64,000 nucleotides of DNA from Capsicum annuum (taxonomy: Eukaryota; Streptophyta; Magnoliopsida; Solanales; Solanaceae): the NCBI RefSeq assembly GCF_002878395.1, contig NC_061120.1, forward strand, positions 96,956,711-97,020,710, written 5' to 3'. The notes under the pieces are model-generated. The model was not told the DNA's origin and did not search any database. It worked only from the letters and a program-made list of their open reading frames with translations. The translations under genes and the position numbers were made by a program. Positions 58,500 through 64,000 of the stretch are shown piece by piece. Numbering within the stretch: the first letter of the stretch is position 1; each line of letters begins with the position of its first letter.

Positions 58500-60260
58500 A
58501 GTCGACTGCTTTGAAGGATAGCATACTCCCCCTGATATATTAGCCCCCTGTATTTATGCGCATCTATATTTTCCCTCTTTTAACATTATCAAAAAGGGAA
58601 ACATAGATAATAGATAACATAATATAGGATAAAAAGTTCAAAAAGACAAAACACAAGTTGTTTTGAGCTTATGCTCAAGTAAAATCATCCAAAAAACAAA
58701 ACACAAAAATTGTCTAAAATAGTCACACAAATTACACTTTTCATAGAGGTTGTTAGGGCTGCTTAGGCTCATAACAATAGAAGAAGTAGGACATAGTATT
58801 CACATACTCATCCTTGAAACTTGTAAATTATTTAGAGATGAAAAAGTGTCACAATTTTACTAAATGATAGAGGCAACTTTAACAACTTCTTTGATAACTT
58901 TATCCATTTTGAGCCTTAATCTAGCAACATCAACACCTATTTCCTTGGTACGTCACTTGCTTTTTATATCTGAAAATGCATAGCTACCAATAAGTCCTTA
59001 AGTTCATAAATCTTAGCTTCCAAATAATACAATTTTTCAATAACTGGCCCTGAGAAATAGGATGATGGAATATCACTAGCAATGACCGGCTTGGAGGAGA
59101 AAGGGATGTCATGAACATCCCCTTCAACTTTTAGAGACCAGAAATTTTCAAAGAAAACATACACCATGCTAATGAAAGCTTTAGAATAATAACATTAGTT
59201 TACAATGATAGGAAAAAGTCATCAAGATTAATACAATGTGATTCGAGGACGCTAGTGATAAGTAAACCATATGGAAGGATGGATGGATCAACATTAGATT
59301 CAATTATGTAATTGAGTGTAAAGGAAGACAACTTAACTTTAAGCTTATTGACAAGAAAGTAAGTTAAGAGAGTATTCCTTTGCGACAGAATTGAGTGGGA
59401 GCCAACATTTAGAAATAGGACGGTAGCAACAATGTGAGCAAGAACACGAATTTCAAAAGCAAAAAACCTTGGGACTTAGTTGAGAGGGTTAAATCACAAC
59501 ATTAAAATTAGAGGGTCAAGAATTCTTAGATGAAGGACAATAACCAACACATTTAATATGAAACATATCATCAAATAAAGAGTAGTCCAAAATTTTATTT
59601 TTCCTAAAATAAGATTTTCAAGTTCATCAGACTTGAAAGAACTAAGTTAGCAACAACTTTTGGAGGAGAAAAAATATTTTTTCATCCCTGAAATTCAAAA
59701 ACCTTATTTATGGGACATGAGAGAGATACAAAAGATACAAAGTAATAATCCTACCATGCACTATGATTTTAACTTTGTGAAATTTAAACAAGGATTCATG
59801 GGAGAGGTTCCAGAAATTATGCTTCACATCAAGAGAACTTTCAAAATTAAATTTGATTTTCTCCTTTGAGCAACCAGAGTCATTGATCAGAGATGAATGT
59901 TTCCATAATTTAGGATGAGATGAGTTATTAAAAGTATTTGGAGAAGAATAGTTTGAATCAACGGATACTGGAGATAAAGCTTTGTCTTTTTTCTTTTCCT
60001 TTGCCTTTGGAACTTTTTCGAGAAGGAGAGGGTTTATTTTCTATTTTTGAGTGATAGAAGAAGATGATGAAAAGTTTTTGAGAGAATAAAGAAACAAAAG
60101 TACAAAATATAATGAAAAATTTTTTAGGAGGAAATATGAGGAGGCAAAAAAGAAAAGAAAAACGGTGATAGATTGATGTGAAAGGGTGGCGTTGAGAGAA
60201 CCAAATCGGTGTACTGATGGTTTTGGGAGAAGGAGATTGACACACTCAATCAATGACACA
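58500..60260 (-). pseudogene. Extra ORF after pol (env-position), broken
   Basis: Minus-strand text starts MCQSPSPKTISTPIWFSQRH (60245), then a Lys/Ser-rich segment KPSPSRKSSKGKGKEKRQSF. After several frame changes comes FFAFEIRVLAHIVATVLFLN, VGSHSILSQRNTLLTYFLVN and LPYGLLITSVLESHCINLDD (59480-59220). The last three blocks fit the order seen in plant 'putative transposon protein' domains (I-hydrophobic-H.IA.IL.P, LPYG..L..V). A coiled-coil-like end is at 58964-59167 (IEKLYYLEAKIYELKDLLVA). Its function is unknown. The alternative is an env-like protein; no clear membrane anchor or signal peptide is preserved. Confidence 0.55.
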
Positions 60261-60329
60261 TTTACAAAATCAATTAATGAAAGGGTTGTTCATAAACAAA
60301 AAAAACACAAAATAAATAAAAAATAATTA

Positions 60330-60660
60330 TTTTTGACAAGGATTTGAAATTATCCAAAGAGATTCTCGGAGTAAAAAATATTTCTTCCATTAAAGGCTAA
60401 TAAGGAAATAGCTAGTAGAACTCAGTACCACTAAAAAAATTTTCAATATTACCTTTAAGCACATGATCTCTAATAAAATGATGTTTAAATCAATATTCCC
60501 AACTTTAAAATGATGCATAAGATTTTGAAAGACAGATGACACTAGAATTATCATAGTAAATAGAAACAAGTTTAAAATCTAAATCATAATCACTTAATTG
60601 ATGGATCATACACAAAAGTGGAGCATAACATTGACCAATGGCAATGTATTAGACGCGCCT
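60330..60660 (-). pseudogene. Copia RNase H C-terminus
   Basis: Minus strand: IGQCYAPLLCMIHQLSDYDL, SIYYDNSSVICLSK, KHHFIRDHVLKGNIENFF, with TAA/TGA/TAG interruptions. The order QC...LLWM...L.DY, .CDN.SAI.LSKN, KHI.IRHHFIRD is diagnostic of copia RNase H ends. The piece begins abruptly at about 60650. Confidence 0.82.
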
Positions 60661-60790
60661 CATTTTTCTCGTAAAAAATGAGATTTGATGACAACTCTTT
60701 TTAAGATAGTTAAGGTGTGTTAGGTCACAAAAGTGAAGCATAACATTGACCAATGTCAATGTATGAATTAAGGTGTGTTAGGTCACCATT
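60607..60790. repeat. Local direct duplication
   Basis: AAAGTGGAGCATAACATTGA (60615-60634) with following text recurs as AAAGTGAAGCATAACATTGA at 60729-60748, about 114 bp apart. AAGGTGTGTTAGGTCAC appears at 60711-60727 and again at 60770-60786. The RNase H end was partly copied next to itself. Confidence 0.78.
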
Positions 60791-61728
60791 CTATTATGAA
60801 CTTATTATTATTTAGGCTAGTTCACCAAAAATTTGGGTAAAGGTCCAAATTACCTCAAAAGAAAGGTGTTAGGCACCTTTTGAGGTCCACAAATGTGGTT
60901 CCCGACAAAAGTCGTATGCTATGTGGGTATTCTAGGTGATAAACAAAGGTCACTTATTTTAATAAACATAATGTCACTAAGTGATAAAAAATAAATAAAC
61001 GAGACATGTAACTTATTTATTTCTAATTATTAATTATCTAGATGACGATAAGAAAATAATGTAAATCAGATAAGCAAAGAGACATAAGTGAAGCAGTTAA
61101 TATAAAAAAAATTAATTAAATGCGAGGACCTAAACTAACCCTAACAATTGAAACAAATTAAATAAAAAGGAGACAAATTCGGAAGGTTAGATAAAGAATT
61201 TGTCATTTTTATTCGGATCAGCGCCCGACTTATTAACGGGTGACAATATCATATGTCGCACTGTTGAATTATGCTCGGGTCAACTTCCATTACTTTCAAA
61301 TGTCTACCCACACCCCATCTAGTTTGGTTATTTAAGTCTAAAGGTGTTCTAAAAAATGGCCAAAGAAAAAATATTTCTTAAATGCCTACCCGTCCCAATT
61401 TAATGTTCAAGAGGCATTGGACTTTCTATTTTGGATTTGGTCTAGACAAAAGAAAGCTAGGTTACCAAATTAGACTCAAGATTCGCACTAAGCAAAGCTC
61501 ATTGGGCGAACAAGTAGCACATAATAATTTCAAACAAGCCTTTTCATTAATTAAAGATAGATTAGGCAATTTATTAAATAAATAACTACCCTTTTTATAT
61601 AATTAGACCTATAAGCATGATATCTAAAAATGTTCAAAAACTGATTAATAAGTCGAAGATTAATTAGTTAAATCATATAGAAATGATATCTAGGAGAAGA
61701 GGAATCAACATACTAGAATTTATTTTAT
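60791..61728. other. Non-coding DNA, possibly dispersed repeat
   Basis: GGTGTTAGGCACCTTTTGAG (60867-60886) and GGTTCCCGACAAAAGTCG (60897-60914) look like text from a widespread plant repeat, but I cannot name its class. The plus frame 61382-61585 is not recognisable. Nothing else was seen. Confidence 0.45.
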
Positions 61729-62072
61729 GTGATGGAAGTTAACTTTTATTATTGCAGGCAATTATAAAACTGGTTAGAAAAAAATCATTATTTAAAACAC
61801 AAGTATTATAAATGTATTTACATTATAGTGAATATCTATCAAGAATATAGATAAAATCTATCGAGATCTAGTTGATATCTATCGGGATTTGAAATACCTA
61901 TCTTTTAGAGAGAAACTAGGAGTAAGTTGCCCTATAAATAGAGGAGTTTTATTCATTGTAAATCATTCTCAAGAATCCATCAAGATGAATAGCTCATCTC
62001 TCAAGAGAAATAAAGAAGTGTCATCCCTTCTCTCTCTATCTATTCTTCTTTTCTACTTTATTGTATATAACA
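61729..62072 (+). repeat. 5' LTR of the right-end copia element (left edge approximate)
   Basis: It ends TATATAACA before the primer site. It includes CTATCGAGATCTAGTTGAT and CTATCGGGATTTGAAATAC near 61858-61905 and the TATA box. The start is placed at TGTGATGG by the usual 5'-TG rule only. Confidence 0.55.
61933..61940 (+). promoter_or_regulatory. TATA box of the copia LTR
   Basis: GCCCTATAAATAGAGGAG is an almost ideal plant TATA context, with TATAAATA at 61933-61940. Transcription would start roughly 30 bp downstream, near CATTGTAAATC. This fits the LTR's expected promoter. Confidence 0.8.
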
Positions 62073-62089
62073 TGTTATCAGCATGATGA
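62073..62089 (+). promoter_or_regulatory. Primer binding site (internal tRNA-Met type)
   Basis: TGTTATCAGCATGATGA right after the LTR end. The related consensus TTATCAGCACGAG differs by one transition in the core. Confidence 0.72.
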
Positions 62090-63559
62090 TCTACTATTTT
62101 GAATAACCATGTTAAGATCTACCATCTTGAATAAACTTGCTAAAGAAAAAAGAAGATAAGAATTATACCAGGTATTTTGTCAGCATTATCTTTTTCATTG
62201 GCTTGTTTCAATTATCCCAGTTATTACCTCCCTCTGTTGTGTTGAAAATTATGACAGAAACAAGTCGCCAATTTTTTTTAGTGAGATTCATGCAACTGCA
62301 GATGTGGCATAAATAAAATCAAGTTACCTAACCTTGATTTACTTATTAGTTGTAATTGATTTAGCACTTGATTTCCATAAAAAAAAGTTGTTATTAAAGA
62401 AATTACTCAAATATCGATGCCCATCTTTATAATTTGCTAACTCCAAGAATTAAAAGTAATTATATATGTCTTGAGTTTATGCTGGAATGATTAAATCAAT
62501 ATGTTGTGCCGCGAATTATTAACTTTTTATCGGCTTACATGACTCCTAAGAACTGTCAACTAGAGTATGTTTCTTGTTAGTTCAAAAAGAACAAAAAAGG
62601 TTATAAATATTGACATTATTATATTGTTGAAATAATTTATTTTCTTCTATGTAATGATTATTATAGACCAAATATGTGTCATATGTTTTTGCTTATTTAT
62701 TGATTGAGGGTAACATGATGTATTTAAGTTTTATCGCATTAATCGAGTAAAACATCGAATTAGAGTCCTAATGCATCATGTGATAAGATGTCAGATTTAA
62801 GTTTCATGAATTTATAAGCCTAAGAAGTCTTTATATGGATAAGACATGAAATTGAATCTCAATGCACCATGTTGATGATATAATGATGGCTAAGAAAAAA
62901 TAATGTGTATTTCATGAAAAGTCATGAAACATGTCTCATTGAATATGCTCTATTTCCTAAGTGAATGTGGTAGCAATGCTTAATATGGCTGAAAGAAAAT
63001 AAGTGATTGAACGTACGAATATAAGCATGGAGAGACAATATAATAATTATCATCAAAAGTGATAATATTTTCATATATTTATTATGATTATAAGATATGC
63101 TAGAGAAATATTCTCTACAATCATATGTATGCCTCGATTTGCTCTTGAATTAGCAATATTTTGAAAGAGGATATAAGCTATCATAATTTGATACGCTTCA
63201 TGCACGATTATATTCCATTCCTGGGGAATGAGATTTTTGGTTATTATAAATACAGATTTATATTCTGGGGGTGAATGTGACTGCATATAAATTCAAATGT
63301 GTTCTTAGTTATAAAAATATCACAATCCACCTCTAAAGGAGGCAGAATACTAAAAGATTGAATATCTTCAAGTTACTATGATAAGAAACGTGAATGTGAA
63401 AAGTTATTGAAGCATGATGAGATTACATGTCATAATAAACTAAGAGTTTATTGTTTATTGATAAAAAATTCTTATCATAGTAAATCAGAAGTTTACTATA
63501 GTGAAAAACACATGTCATGGTAAACTTGGAGTTTATTAGAATAAAAGTTCATAAATTGA
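62090..63559 (+). pseudogene. Decayed gag area of the right-end copia element
   Basis: No long open frame. The stretch ATTCTGGGGGTGAATGTGA (63260-63278) and CCTCTAAAGGAGGCAGAAT (63331-63349) resemble nucleotide text around the gag zinc knuckle of this copia group. AGTTTATT/AGTTTACT words repeat at 63446-63532. Otherwise it is too decayed to assign. Confidence 0.42.
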
Positions 63560-63960
63560 CATGAATAATTGTGACATCCCGAAGATGTGCATATTGAGTA
63601 TTGACATGTAATGAAGAACTAGAAGATTCTTTAGAAATTATCTATGTTGCTTGTTCTCATGATAAGTTCGTTAGACCAACTAATATTGGGATTTGACCCC
63701 TCAAAATCTGGAAAGTTAAAAGATGAATATAAGCCTATTCACCAGTCATGAGATCTATTAGGATGCATCAATATAAGATAATCACACGTGCATTTATTGT
63801 CAACCGGCGGTTTGACATTCATAAAGTTGATTGCTCAATAAAATTGAGTTAAGAGCATGATTTTTAGATTGTATAATCAAGACAACTCATCTAGATAATG
63901 CTGATTTAGCATTGAAATATCTTTGATAAATAGCTGAAACATTGCTAATGGGAACAAAGT
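63560..63960 (+). pseudogene. Copia integrase remnant
   Basis: Nucleotide-level resemblance to copia integrase: TGTTCTCATGATAAGTTCGT (63650-63669), GCCTATTCACCAGTCATGAG (GPIHPPCG-like, 63733-63752), and TCATCTAGATAATGCTGATT (the LDNAGE site, 63886-63905), where translation gives TTHLDNADLAL. Directly after it the usual 100+ residues to the KRLQLIARPLL.RT block appear to be deleted, because GCTAATGGGAACAAAG follows within 50 bp. Stops occur throughout. Confidence 0.65.
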
Positions 63961-64000
63961 TTTATGCGTTGGTTTGAAATATAATATACAAAGTACTTGT

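Larger units (their letters stand above)
57540..60690 (-). mobile_element. SIRE-like copia element, 5' part lost
   Basis: Minus-strand remnant reading leftward: RNase H C-terminus (60660-60330), an extra ORF region (60260-58500), polypurine tract and 3' LTR (left of 58385). Gag to RT and the 5' LTR are missing. A long ORF between pol and the 3' LTR is a trait of the SIRE/Maximus copia lineage, where it is called env-like. Here the ORF more resembles a plant transposon protein domain. Edges other than the LTR start are approximate. Confidence 0.65.
61729..64000 (+). mobile_element. Copia element, 5' portion (continues beyond window)
   Basis: Plus-strand order: LTR with a clear TATA box, primer site TGTTATCAGCATGATG, long decayed leader and gag area, then GAG-pre-integrase/integrase text at 63560-63960. 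The primer site form TTATCAGCACGAG is used by a well-known group of small plant copia elements, and the compact LTR fits it. All frames are closed. Confidence 0.75.

Noticed and set aside
62100..62600. Search for a host gene promoter and first exon downstream of the strong TATA box at 61933
   Set aside because: The TATA box is followed by an LTR end and a primer binding site, so it is the retrotransposon promoter. No host exon is visible.

Overview
The window looks like repeat-filled intergenic DNA from a large plant genome, most likely a solanaceous one (pepper-like is my best guess). This rests on the density of Ty3/gypsy and Ty1/copia LTR retrotransposons, on LTR styles I associate with Solanaceae, and on arrays built around the 16-bp palindrome ATCTGTTGCAACAGAT. 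I find no convincing intact host gene, no tRNA or rRNA gene and no intact transposon ORF. Almost every coding stretch is a decayed gag or pol piece.

Layout. (1) 1-8915: a plus-strand Tekay/Del-type chromovirus whose 5' LTR is cut by the window edge. (2) 8916-11401 and 53874-~55600: two halves of one older locus, made of a ~165-bp tandem repeat and palindromic TTGCAACAGAT arrays, with a Mutator-type transposase (SWIM) remnant. (3) 11402-53873: one minus-strand Tekay-like element flanked on both sides by the same 5-bp duplication, ATTTA, and swollen to 42.5 kb by insertions into its 3' LTR and its gag. (4) 55.6-64 kb: weakly recognisable DNA, a minus-strand SIRE-like copia remnant with an extra ORF in the env position, and the 5' part of a plus-strand copia element.

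Nesting of the central unit. The 3' LTR of the 42.5-kb element (pieces 11402-13160, 18737-18777, 43638-44110) holds a copia-type element (13161-18731, TSD ATAAT) and an Athila-like element (18778-43632). The Athila-like element's own 3' LTR holds a plus-strand, pol-less Athila relative (20072-34772, TSD ACTGC/ACTAC). That element's 5' LTR holds a truncated copia element (20340-~27165), whose gag holds a solo LTR (22442-24020). This is five levels deep. Separately, a 2.46-kb solo LTR (48360-50816, TSD AAGTC/AAGGC) sits in the gag of the outer element.

How the parts relate. The autonomous-type Athila copy (gag, protease, RT, RNase H, integrase) and the pol-less copy share LTR ends, tRNA-Asp-type primer sites and about 1.7 kb of 3' non-coding DNA. 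The pol-less copy instead carries a 'putative plant transposon protein'-like ORF, so it looks like a non-autonomous partner. Several catalytic residues are visibly lost, and many stops are CAG-to-TAG or TGG-to-TGA changes, as expected from long-term cytosine methylation. All family assignments are by eye from motifs; no database search was possible.
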